In this document: positions 53,613-61,400 of the stretch, in pieces
Position numbering within the stretch: position 1 is the stretch's first letter
How the letters are laid out: every line of letters starts with the position of its first letter
Assembly (NCBI RefSeq): GCF_002846495.1
Contig: NZ_PJNE01000001.1
Location: 186,001-250,000, forward strand
Source: Phycicoccus duodecadis
Lineage (GTDB): Bacteria; Actinomycetota; Actinomycetes; Actinomycetales; Dermatophilaceae
Reading direction: 5' to 3'
Length of the DNA stretch: 64,000 bases
Notes under the pieces: generated by a model
What the model was told of the DNA's origin: nothing
The model's database searches: none
The model's input: only the letters and a program-made list of their open reading frames with translations
Made by a program: the position numbers and the translations under genes

Positions 53613-54223
53613 GGAGCGACCAGGGCCTGACGGCGGACCTCGAGGATCCGCTGGACGACGGTGACCAGGCTGGCGAGGGCGAGCAGGGCGAGCACCACCC
53701 CGAGGAAGACGGTGGGGATGCCGAACAGGCCGGTGAGGCCGGTGGCCACGAGGACCGTGACGAGCCGGTCGGCCCGCTCGGCGATGCCCACGTTGGCGGT
53801 CATCCCCAGCCCTTCGGCGCGGGCCTTCGCGTACGAGACGACGCTCCCGAGGATGAGGCAGGCCAGGGCCAGGGCCGCCATGTAGGCGTTCCCACCGTTG
53901 CCGGCGTACCAGAGGACGAGGCCTCCGAAGACGGCGGCGTCGCCCACCCGGTCGAGGGTCGAGTCGAGGTAGGCGCCCCAGTTGCCCGAGCGGCCGATGC
54001 GCCGCGCCATGATGCCGTCGACGGTGTCGGAGAACACGAACGCGGTGACCACGAGGGTGCCGACGAAGAACTGGCCGCGCGGGTAGAACGCCAGCGCGCC
54101 GAAGGTCACGCCGAGGGTGCCGATGACGGTCACGACGTCCGGGCTGATGCCGAGTCGGATGAAGGTGACGGCCACCGGGGTCAGCAGCTTGGTGAAGAAG
54201 GCGCGGGCGTATCGGTTGAGCAT
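53609..54223 (-). CDS. pgsA: CDP-alcohol phosphatidyltransferase (PI-phosphate synthase)
   Basis: 204 aa, multi-pass. The catalytic motif D-x2-D-G-x2-A-R-x8-G-x3-D-x3-D is present (DTVDGIMARRIGRSGNWGA, then YLDSTLDRVGD). By context with PatA and PimA it makes phosphatidylinositol phosphate from CDP-diacylglycerol and inositol phosphate. A C-terminal basic helix follows. Confidence 0.93.
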   Translation of the reverse strand: MLNRYARAFFTKLLTPVAVTFIRLGISPDVVTVIGTLGVTFGALAFYPRGQFFVGTLVVTAFVFSDTVDGIMARRIGRSGNWGAYLDSTLDRVGDAAVFGGLVLWYAGNGGNAYMAALALACLILGSVVSYAKARAEGLGMTANVGIAERADRLVTVLVATGLTGLFGIPTVFLGVVLALLALASLVTVVQRILEVRRQALVAP

Positions 54224-54301
54224 GGTGCGGCCAGCGTAGTGGGGACGGTGCGGAGGCGTCGCCAGGCGGCGGCCCGGCGCGGGTCCGGCGCGGGTCCGGC
54301 C

Positions 54302-54841
54302 TCAGGCCGGCCAGTGCTCCGCGAGCCGCGAGCGGACGTCCTCGAGCAGCATCGGCAGCGCCTTGGTACGGGCCACGATGGGCAGGAAGTTGCTGTCGCC
54401 GCCCCAGCGCGGCACGACGTGCTGGTGCAGGTGGGCGGTCACGCCGGCCCCGGCGACCGCGCCCTGGTTCATCCCGAGGTTGAAGCCCATCGGCGCCGAT
54501 GCGGCCTCCAGCGCCCGGATCGCGGCCTTGGTCAGGCTCGTGAACTCGGCGGTCTCGTCGTCGGTCAGGTCGACGTAGAGCGGCACGTGCCGGTAGGGGC
54601 AGACCAGCACGTGGCCGGGGTTGTACGGGAAGAGGTTCATGACGACGTAGCAGTGCTCGCCGCGGTGCACGACCAGGCCCTCGGCATCGCCCTTGGTCGG
54701 TGCCGCGCAGAACGGGCAGTTGTCGCCGGCGTCCTCGGCCGGTCGCTCGCCCTGGATGTAGACCATCCGGTGGGGGGTCCAGAGGCGCTCGAAGCCGTCG
54801 GGCTCCCCCGTGAAGTCGGCGACGTCCTCGGGCTCCGGCAT
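54302..54841 (-). CDS. HIT-family nucleotide hydrolase/phosphorylase
   Basis: 179 aa. HIT triad HLHQHVVPRW with the active-site His, and a Cys pair CPFCAAP near residue 38 that binds zinc in this actinobacterial Ap4A phosphorylase-like branch. Between thrS and pgsA in relatives. Leaderless: TAGGAT ends 6 nt before ATG 54841. Confidence 0.92.
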   Translation of the reverse strand: MPEPEDVADFTGEPDGFERLWTPHRMVYIQGERPAEDAGDNCPFCAAPTKGDAEGLVVHRGEHCYVVMNLFPYNPGHVLVCPYRHVPLYVDLTDDETAEFTSLTKAAIRALEAASAPMGFNLGMNQGAVAGAGVTAHLHQHVVPRWGGDSNFLPIVARTKALPMLLEDVRSRLAEHWPA

Positions 54842-54847
54842 GACCCG

Positions 54848-54853
54848 ATCCTA
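54848..54853 (-). promoter_or_regulatory. -10 box of leaderless HIT promoter
   Basis: TAGGAT on the minus strand, 6 nt before ATG 54841. Confidence 0.6.
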
Positions 54854-54927
54854 GGACGGGGCGCGGGCCCGGCTCGACACCCCGGTTCCCCGTCGAGACC
54901 CCGCCTCGAAGCCCTTGCCTCGTCGCC

Positions 54928-54948
54928 TTTTCGGGGTGACCCCGAAAA
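54928..54948. repeat. Perfect palindrome downstream of the SDR gene
   Basis: 9-bp arms (54928-54936 with 54940-54948, loop TGA), starting with four T and ending with four A. This is the reverse of the usual A-stem-T terminator layout, so it may be a protein-binding or repeat element rather than a terminator. Confidence 0.5.
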
Positions 54949-54955
54949 CTGGAGG

Positions 54956-55771
54956 TCAGCGGAGGTAGGAGGCCCCGTTGAAGTCGACGACCGCGCCCGA
55001 GGCCCACTCGGCGCCCGGCGACGCGAGCGTGAGCACCGCGGCGGCGACCTCCTCGGGGGTGGCGACGCGGCGGAACGGGCTCTGCGCGCGGGTCGCCTCG
55101 GCCGCCTCGGGGTCGGCCAGGGCGTACCCGGCCATCTCGGTGGCGATGAAGCCCGGCGCCAGCGAGGTGACGGCGATGCCGTGCGGCCCGAGGTGCTGGG
55201 CCATCGACTGGCCGAACGCGTGCAGGCCCGCCTTGCCGGCGCCGTAGGCCGGGATGTCGGGCTCGCCGCGGTAGGCGCCGCGCGAGCCCACGTTGACGAT
55301 GCGCCCCACAGCCACCCCCGGGGCGGGAGCGACGTCGATCATCCGCCGGGCGACGCACCAGGTGAGGTTGGCCGGCCCGAGCAGGTTCGTGGCCAGGGTG
55401 CGCTCCCAGACCTCGACCCAGTCGGCGTACGACGTGGCGTCGAGGGGATGGTCGCCGCGCCGGCTCCCCGACGAGCCCGGCGGCACGATCATGGCGGCGT
55501 TGTTGACCAGGACGTCGACCCGGCCGAGCGCCTCGTGGGCCTCACCGGCCAGCCGCTCGACGGCGGCGGGGTCCGCCAGGTCGGCGGCGAGGCGGGCGTG
55601 CCCGGTGCCGTCGAGGGAGGCGAGCACGTCCTCGGCGCGGTCCCGGCTGGCGTCGCCGCGGTGGTGCACCACCACCCGGTCCCCCGCGGCGGCGAAGGCC
55701 CGCGCGACCGCTGCCCCCACGCCTCGGGAGGAGCCGGTGACCAGGACGCCGCGGGACGGGAGAGCACTCAT
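54956..55771 (-). CDS. Short-chain dehydrogenase/reductase
   Basis: 271 aa classical SDR. NAD(P)-binding VTGSSRGVGAAVARAF, NNAA, Ser in VNVGSRG, catalytic YGAGK (Tyr-x3-Lys) and PGFIATEM. The Arg after the first Ser suggests NADPH. Substrate unknown. Leaderless start below TAGGGT that overlaps the PlsC-like stop. Confidence 0.9.
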   Translation of the reverse strand: MSALPSRGVLVTGSSRGVGAAVARAFAAAGDRVVVHHRGDASRDRAEDVLASLDGTGHARLAADLADPAAVERLAGEAHEALGRVDVLVNNAAMIVPPGSSGSRRGDHPLDATSYADWVEVWERTLATNLLGPANLTWCVARRMIDVAPAPGVAVGRIVNVGSRGAYRGEPDIPAYGAGKAGLHAFGQSMAQHLGPHGIAVTSLAPGFIATEMAGYALADPEAAEATRAQSPFRRVATPEEVAAAVLTLASPGAEWASGAVVDFNGASYLR

Positions 55772-55777
55772 GGCGCC

Positions 55778-55783
55778 ACCCTA
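55778..55783 (-). promoter_or_regulatory. -10 box of leaderless SDR promoter
   Basis: TAGGGT on the minus strand, 6 nt before ATG 55771; its TAG is also the stop of the upstream acyltransferase gene. Confidence 0.55.
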
Positions 55784-56494
55784 GCGACGCAGGTCGGGCA
55801 GCTCGTCGGCGGCGATCTCGGCGAGGAGGGCGCGGACCTCGTCCATCACGACGGCGGTCATCGCGCGCAGGTCCTCGGGATCGCGGACGGCCCCTCGCAG
55901 CCGGGTCGGGGTGATGGGCTCCCCCACCGACACCACGACCATGGGCCGGCGGGCGACCCGCCCGGGGCGCAGCCGGCCGAGGAGGCGCGGCGGGCGGGCC
56001 AGCGAGCTCGTGCCCTCGCGGGTCAGGAGCCGGTGGGCGCCCCACTGGGCGACCGGCACGATCGGGCAGTCCGCGGCCAGGGCGAGCCGCACCGCACCGG
56101 TGCGAGCGGCCGCCATCGGGCGGTAGTCGGGCTCCGTGGTGATCCGGCCCTCGGGGTAGAGCGCCACCGCCCAGCCCTTCCCCAGGGCGTCGAGCGCGGG
56201 CTGCAGGGCGGTCACCGGGTCGCGGTCGCGCCGGACCGAGATCTGGCCGGTGCGCCGCAGCAGCCATCCCACGACCGGCCAGGCGAACGCCTCCGCCATG
56301 ACCAGGAAGGTGCCGCGCCGGCCGGCCCGCCGCAGGGCGCTGGCCAGCACCAGCGGGTCCGAGACCGACAGGTGGTTGGAGACGACCACCACGGCGCCGG
56401 CCGCCGGGATGCGCTCGACGTGCCGGTGCTCGCGGCGGGTCAGCAGCCCGAGGACGGCGTCGACCAGGGTGACGCCGAGCGAGTAGAGGATCAC
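55781..56494 (-). CDS. PlsC-like lysophospholipid acyltransferase
   Basis: 237 aa. NHLSVSDP (NHx4D catalytic motif) at about 40-47, then FVMAEAFAWPVVGWLLR, ALYPEGRITTEPDY and CPIVPVAQWGAHRLL, the four 1-acylglycerol-3-phosphate acyltransferase blocks. GTG 56494 overlaps the GNAT stop. Role in membrane lipids, next to the PI/PIM genes. Confidence 0.9.
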   Translation of the reverse strand: MILYSLGVTLVDAVLGLLTRREHRHVERIPAAGAVVVVSNHLSVSDPLVLASALRRAGRRGTFLVMAEAFAWPVVGWLLRRTGQISVRRDRDPVTALQPALDALGKGWAVALYPEGRITTEPDYRPMAAARTGAVRLALAADCPIVPVAQWGAHRLLTREGTSSLARPPRLLGRLRPGRVARRPMVVVSVGEPITPTRLRGAVRDPEDLRAMTAVVMDEVRALLAEIAADELPDLRR

Positions 56495-56979
56495 CGCACG
56501 GGCGGGTCGAGCCGCAGCTCCATCAGCCGCGCCGAGGGGGCGGCGAACCCCACCCGCTCGTACAGCCCGCGGGCGGCGGGCACGGCGTTGAGCTGGATGC
56601 GGGTGACCTGGTCGGTCCCGGCCCACGCCACGAGCTCACGCAGGAGCCGCTCCCCCAGCCCGGCCCCACGGGCGTCGGGCGTGACGAAGAGCAGGCTCAC
56701 GTGGAACCAGGCGTCGGCCGGCCGGTGCGCGCTCGGCAGCTTCTGGACGCGGGTGCCGTGGATGGTTCCCAGCGGTCGGCCGCCCGGCGCCTCGGCCAGC
56801 CAGGTGCGCCGGGCCCGGTCGCGCAGCCACGCGTCGGCGAAGGCGTCGAGGAAGCCGGCAGGCGGGGTGGCTCCCCGTTCGCGCTCGTCCTGGATGTGCA
56901 GCGCGGCCACCGAGAAGGCGTCGGTGGGCACGGCCCGGCGGACGCGCACGTCTCGGCTGGTCTCCACAGAGGCCAGCAT
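56491..56979 (-). CDS. GNAT-family acetyltransferase
   Basis: 162 aa. Acetyl-CoA site VTPDARGAGLGERLLRELVAWA and C-terminal AVPAARGLYERVGFAAP. Co-translated with the PlsC-like enzyme. Acceptor unknown. ATG 56979. Confidence 0.85.
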   Translation of the reverse strand: MLASVETSRDVRVRRAVPTDAFSVAALHIQDERERGATPPAGFLDAFADAWLRDRARRTWLAEAPGGRPLGTIHGTRVQKLPSAHRPADAWFHVSLLFVTPDARGAGLGERLLRELVAWAGTDQVTRIQLNAVPAARGLYERVGFAAPSARLMELRLDPPVR

Positions 56980-57060
56980 GACCCATCCCCCCTGCCGCAG
57001 GGGCGCGAACCCGTGTGCGGGGCAGCGGCTCCCGCAGCAGCGGCCTCCCCGGACAAGGGT

Positions 57061-57093
57061 GAGGCCCCGGGAAGTATGAGTTCCCGGGGCCTC
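57061..57093 (-). terminator. Strong hairpin after the thrS-linked small ORF
   Basis: Perfect 13-bp stem (57061-57073 with 57081-57093, 7-nt loop). On the minus strand it follows the 40-aa ORF by 27 nt and separates it from the GNAT gene. Confidence 0.75.
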
Positions 57094-57120
57094 GGGTGAC
57101 CCGGCGTGATGCTCCGCGTC

Positions 57121-57243
57121 TCACGAGTCGCCTCCGGCGTCCACCACCCGCATCACCGGGTGGCTCCTGGCGGCCGAAACCGCCTGGCATGGAAGCCTTC
57201 TGCTTCTCGATCCCTCCGCCACCGAAGTGGTGGAGTGGGTCAT
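57121..57243 (-). CDS. 40-aa ORF with strong ribosome-binding site
   Basis: Small ORF downstream of thrS: begins MTHSTTSVAEG and ends MRVVDAGGDS, basic in the middle (SRSRRLP), no known family. GGAGGGG 7 nt before ATG 57243 is one of the best ribosome-binding sites here. Hairpins flank the start: one hides the ribosome-binding site and a second, with a UUCG loop, lies just inside the ORF. It could be a small protein, a leader peptide, or coding overlap on a structured RNA. Confidence 0.45.
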   Translation of the reverse strand: MTHSTTSVAEGSRSRRLPCQAVSAARSHPVMRVVDAGGDS

Positions 57244-57403
57244 TTCTAGTCCCCTCCGGGGCCGCCCGCAAGGGCTCGGAGAGGTGAATCTGGCCCCCGT
57301 CGCGGATGCCGGCGTGTCGCCGGTGTGTCGTGGGACGGACGGGACGCGTGCAACGCCCGGGGACGGGCCCGTCCACCATCCGGACGGACGGCCCGGTGGC
57401 GGG
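57244..57403 (-). other. Structured intergenic stretch after thrS
   Basis: 160 bp without a gene but with several hairpins, among them a perfect 6-bp stem at 57309-57323 and a longer imperfect one at about 57364-57395. The second may be the thrS terminator. Near 57250-57290 a stem with the ribosome-binding site of the 40-aa ORF in one arm is visible. Confidence 0.4.
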
Positions 57404-59389
57404 TCAGACCTGGCGCTTGTCCTCGATGGCCGCGACGATCTCGGCGATGGCCTCGGCCACCGGCACCCCGTTCTTCTGCGACCCGTCGCGGTAGCGGAAG
57501 GACACGGCCCCGGCGGAGCGGTCGTCCTCCCCCGCGATGAGCACGTAGGGCACCTTGGCCTTGCTGGCGTTGCGGATCTTCTTCGGGAACCGGTCGTCGC
57601 TGGCGTCGAGCTCGGTGCGGATGCCGTGGCCGCGCATCTGGTCGAGGACTCCGCGCAGGTAGTCGTCGAACTCCTCGGCCACCGGCACACCGAGGGCCTG
57701 CACCGGCGAGAGCCACACCGGGAACGCCCCGGCGTAGTGCTCGACCAGCACCCCGATGAAGCGCTCGATGGAGCCGAACTTGGCCGAGTGGATCATCACC
57801 GGCTCCTGGCGCGACCCGTCGGCCGCCTGGTACTCGAGCCCGAAGCGGTGCGGCTGGTTGAAGTCGTACTGGATCGTCGACATCTGCCAGGTGCGCCCGA
57901 TGGCGTCGCGGGCCTGCACGCTGATCTTGGGGCCGTAGAAGGCCGCGCCGCCCGGGTCCTCGACGAGGTCGACGCCGAACTGGGCGGCGGTGTCGCGCAG
58001 CACGGCGGTCGCCGCCTCCCACTGCTCGTCGGAGCCGATGAACTTGTCCTTCTTCTCGCCCTCGGTCGCGCGCGTCGAGATCTCGAAGTAGTAGTCGTCG
58101 AGCCCGAAGTCCTTGAGCAGGCCGGTGACGAAGCGCAGCAGGTGCTCTATCTCGGCCGGCGCCTGCTCGGGGGTGACGTAGGAGTGCGAGTCGTCCTGGG
58201 TCATCGCGCGCACCCGCGTGAGCCCGTGCACCACACCGGACTTCTCGAAGCGGTACACCGAGCCGAACTCGAACAGCCGCATCGGCAGCTCGCGGTAGGA
58301 GCGCCCGCGCGAGCGGAAGATGAGGTTGTGCATCGGGCAGTTCATCGCCTTGAGGCGGTACTCGGCGTGCTCCATCTCCATCGGCGGGAACATGGTGTCG
58401 GCGTAGTACGGCAGGTGCCCGGAGGTGTGGAAGAGCCCCGCCTTGCTGATGTGGGGGGTCCCGACGTACTGGAAGCCCTCCTCGATGTGCCGGCGGCGGA
58501 CGTAGTCCTCCATCTCGCGCTTGATGACCCCGCCCTTGGGGTGGAACACGGCCATCCCGGAGCCGAGCTCGTCGGGAAAGGAGTAGAGGTCGAGCTCGGC
58601 GCCGAGCTTGCGGTGGTCGCGCTTCTCGGCCTCGGCCAGCCGGTCGAGGTAGGCCTTGAGCTCGTCCTTGGTCGGCCACGCCGTGCCGTAGACGCGCTGC
58701 AGCTGCGGGTTCTTCTCGGACCCGCGCCAGTACGCGGCGGCACTGCGCATGAGCTTGAACGCGTTGCCGAGGACCTTGGTCGTGGGCACGTGCGGGCCCC
58801 GGCACAGGTCGCCCCAGGCCACGCTGCCGTCGCGGCGGACGTTGTCGTAGATCGTCAGCTGGGCCCCGCCGACCTCGACGCCCGCGCCCTCGGCGGCGTC
58901 CTCGGCCGCGCCGCCCTTGAGCCCGATGAGCTCGATCTTGTAGGGCTCGGCGGCCAGCTCGTGGGCGGCGTCGTCGTCGGACACCTCGCGGCGCCGGAAG
59001 GTCTGGCCCTCGTTGACGATGCGCTGCATGGTCTTCTCGAGGGCCTTGAGGTCCTCGGGGGTGAAGGGCGTCTCGACGTCGAAGTCGTAGTAGAAGCCGT
59101 CGCGGATGGGCGGCCCGATGCCCAGCTTCGCGTCGGGGTGCAGCTCCTGGACGGCCTGGGCCAGGACGTGCGCGGCCGAGTGGCGCAGCACGTCGAGGCC
59201 GTCCTGCTCGGCGGCGGTGACGGGCTCGACGACCTCGCCGTCGGCGGCCGGCACGTGGAGGTCGCGCAGCTCCCCGCCGACCCGGGCCACGAGCACGCTG
59301 CGGTCGCCCTCGAAGAGGTCGCCGTAGGTGGTCCCCTCGGTCACCGATCGCTCGCTCCCGGCGACGTGGACGGTGATCTCGGCGGGCAT
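57404..59389 (-). CDS. thrS: Threonyl-tRNA synthetase
   Basis: 661 aa. TGS domain (1-65), editing domain with [11 protein letters not shown] and the metal-binding CRGPHVPTT region, then the class II core: motif 2 [25 protein letters not shown] segment, zinc ligands Cys in [11 protein letters not shown] and His residues, and motif 3; C-terminal anticodon domain. GAGGAG ends about 9 nt before ATG 59389, so this ATG is preferred to upstream in-frame starts. Start of the PI/PIM gene run. Confidence 0.96.
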   Translation of the reverse strand: MPAEITVHVAGSERSVTEGTTYGDLFEGDRSVLVARVGGELRDLHVPAADGEVVEPVTAAEQDGLDVLRHSAAHVLAQAVQELHPDAKLGIGPPIRDGFYYDFDVETPFTPEDLKALEKTMQRIVNEGQTFRRREVSDDDAAHELAAEPYKIELIGLKGGAAEDAAEGAGVEVGGAQLTIYDNVRRDGSVAWGDLCRGPHVPTTKVLGNAFKLMRSAAAYWRGSEKNPQLQRVYGTAWPTKDELKAYLDRLAEAEKRDHRKLGAELDLYSFPDELGSGMAVFHPKGGVIKREMEDYVRRRHIEEGFQYVGTPHISKAGLFHTSGHLPYYADTMFPPMEMEHAEYRLKAMNCPMHNLIFRSRGRSYRELPMRLFEFGSVYRFEKSGVVHGLTRVRAMTQDDSHSYVTPEQAPAEIEHLLRFVTGLLKDFGLDDYYFEISTRATEGEKKDKFIGSDEQWEAATAVLRDTAAQFGVDLVEDPGGAAFYGPKISVQARDAIGRTWQMSTIQYDFNQPHRFGLEYQAADGSRQEPVMIHSAKFGSIERFIGVLVEHYAGAFPVWLSPVQALGVPVAEEFDDYLRGVLDQMRGHGIRTELDASDDRFPKKIRNASKAKVPYVLIAGEDDRSAGAVSFRYRDGSQKNGVPVAEAIAEIVAAIEDKRQV

Positions 59390-59485
59390 GGTGGTGCTCT
59401 CCTCGCGGTGGGGACGCTCGCCGGGACCCCGGCGCACCCGTCGATGCTATCGAGGCGGGTCCGGGGCGGTCGCGCGAGTTCGTCC

Positions 59486-59491
59486 TAGGGT
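59486..59491 (+). promoter_or_regulatory. -10 box of leaderless S9 peptidase promoter
   Basis: TAGGGT ends 6 nt before ATG 59498. Confidence 0.6.
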
Positions 59492-59497
59492 GGCCGG

Positions 59498-61381
59498 ATG
59501 ACCGCGACCGCGCCGTACGGCACCTGGCCCTCCCCCGTGACGCCCGAGTCGATGACCGGCGGGCAGGTGGTGCTCTCGGAGGTCCGGGTCGACGGCCCCG
59601 ACACCTACTGGCTCGAGGGCCGCCCCGCGGAGGGTGGCCGCCAGGCGCTGGTGCGCCACGACGGCTCGACGGCCCGCGACGTGCTGGCCGCCCCCTGGAA
59701 CGCGCGTACGGCCATCCACGAGTACGGCGGCGGGTCCTACGCCGTGGCCGGCGGACGCGTGGTGTTCTCGCACGCGGGCGACGGCCGCCTGTACCGGCTC
59801 GACCCCGGCGCCCAGGAGCCGGTGGCGCTCACCCCCGAGGGGCCGTGGCGCTACGGCGGCCTCGTCCTGCACGACGACGTCGTCCTCGCGGTGCGCGAGG
59901 ACCTGGCGCGCGAGCCCGAGCCCGCCGACGAGCTCGTCCGCATCCCGCTCGACGGTGAATCCGCCGGGGTCGCCGAGGTCCTCTTCGGCGGCACCGACTT
60001 CGTCTCGCGCCCCGCGGTCTCGCCCGACGGCCGCAGCCTCGCCTGGGTCGTCTGGGACCACCCCAACATGCCGTGGGACTCGACCCGCCTGCTGCGGGCC
60101 CCGCTGGGCGCCGACGGCCTCGGCGAGCCCCAGGTCGTGGCGGGCGGCGAGGGCGTCTCGGTGGCCCAGCCCGTCTTCGGGCCCGACGGCGCGCTCTGGT
60201 TCGTCTCGGACGCCTCCGGCTGGTGGCTGGTGCACCGCGACGCGGGCGACGGGCCGGTGGCCGTGCACGACGTCGAGGCCGACCACGCCACTCCACCGTG
60301 GGTCCTCGGGGTGCACGACCTGGCCGTGCTCGACGCCGACCACGCGCTCGTGCACTGGTGGGAGGGCCCCGGGCAGGGGCTCGGGGTGCTCGACGCCACC
60401 ACGGGTGACGTGGCCATCTCGAGCGACGGCGGCGCCTTCCACGACTCGCTGGTGGCCGCCGGCGACGGCGAGGTCGCCCTGCGGCGCGGCCACGTCGACG
60501 CCCTTCCGGCCGTGGTGCGGGGGCCGGCCGCCGGGCCCTACCGGGTGCTGGCGACCTCGGCCCCGCAGGCGCTCGACCCCGGGTACGTTTCGGCCGCCGA
60601 GCCGTGGGCCTGGACCGACAGCGCGGGCCTCGACGTGCACGGCCTGCTGTTCCGTCCGCGCCACCCCGAGCTCGTCGGGCCCGAGGGCGAGCGGCCGCCC
60701 CTCGTGGTCATGGTGCACGGTGGCCCGACGAGCCGCAGCGAGGCCGGCTTCTCATCGGCGGTGCACTTCTGGACCACCCGGGGCTTCGCGGTCCTCGACG
60801 TCAACTACTCCGGGAGCACCGGGTACGGACGGGCCTACCGCGACCGCCTGCTCGGGCAGTGGGGCGTCATCGACATCGACGACTGCGTCACCGGCGCCCG
60901 GTCGCTGGCCGACGCCGGCGTCGTGGACGGTGACCGCCTGGTCATCCGCGGCGGGAGCGCGGGCGGGTACGCGGTGCTGCGGGCGATGACCACCAGCGAC
61001 GCCTTCGCGGCCGGGACCAGCCTGTTCGGGGTGGGCGACATCGCGGCGCTGGCGCAGGACACCCACAAGTTCGAGTCGCGCTACACCGACCGGCTCATCG
61101 CGCCGTGGCCGGAGGGCGAGGAGATCTACCGCGACCGCTCCCCCGTGCACCACGCCGACCGGCTGCACGGCGAGCTGCTGCTGCTCCAGGGCGACGCCGA
61201 CCTCGTGGTGCCACTGGCCCAGGCCGAGACCATGGCCGCCGCGATGCGAGCCGCCGGCCGCGACGTCGAGCTCACCGTCTACGAGGGCGAGGGCCACGGC
61301 TTCCGTCGGAGCGAGAGCCTTATCGACGCCTACGAGCGCGAGCTCGCCTTCTACCGGCGGGTGCTCGCCCTGGGGGCCTGA
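59498..61381 (+). CDS. S9-family prolyl oligopeptidase-like peptidase
   Basis: 627 aa. An N-terminal beta-propeller (about 30-370, with repeated VSPDGRSLAWV-like blades) covers a C-terminal alpha/beta-hydrolase domain: VMVHGGPTSRSE (oxyanion region), nucleophile Ser in RGGSAGGYAVLR, Asp in LQGDADLVVPL and His in GEGHGFRR. No signal peptide, so it is cytoplasmic and acts on short peptides, as acylaminoacyl-peptidases or dipeptidyl peptidases do. Confidence 0.93.
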   Translation: MTATAPYGTWPSPVTPESMTGGQVVLSEVRVDGPDTYWLEGRPAEGGRQALVRHDGSTARDVLAAPWNARTAIHEYGGGSYAVAGGRVVFSHAGDGRLYRLDPGAQEPVALTPEGPWRYGGLVLHDDVVLAVREDLAREPEPADELVRIPLDGESAGVAEVLFGGTDFVSRPAVSPDGRSLAWVVWDHPNMPWDSTRLLRAPLGADGLGEPQVVAGGEGVSVAQPVFGPDGALWFVSDASGWWLVHRDAGDGPVAVHDVEADHATPPWVLGVHDLAVLDADHALVHWWEGPGQGLGVLDATTGDVAISSDGGAFHDSLVAAGDGEVALRRGHVDALPAVVRGPAAGPYRVLATSAPQALDPGYVSAAEPWAWTDSAGLDVHGLLFRPRHPELVGPEGERPPLVVMVHGGPTSRSEAGFSSAVHFWTTRGFAVLDVNYSGSTGYGRAYRDRLLGQWGVIDIDDCVTGARSLADAGVVDGDRLVIRGGSAGGYAVLRAMTTSDAFAAGTSLFGVGDIAALAQDTHKFESRYTDRLIAPWPEGEEIYRDRSPVHHADRLHGELLLLQGDADLVVPLAQAETMAAAMRAAGRDVELTVYEGEGHGFRRSESLIDAYERELAFYRRVLALGA

Positions 61382-61385
61382 CCCC

Positions 61386-61400
61386 GCGGCCTCAGGCCGC
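61386..61400. terminator. Short hairpin between convergent genes
   Basis: 6-bp stem (61386-61391 with 61395-61400) with the stop codon of the minus-strand gene as its loop. Possible bidirectional terminator. Confidence 0.3.

Noticed and set aside
57404..59389. T-box or threonine attenuator upstream of thrS
   Set aside because: The 59390-59497 interval shows only a ribosome-binding site and the divergent peptidase promoter; no T-box sequence or hairpin pair was seen.
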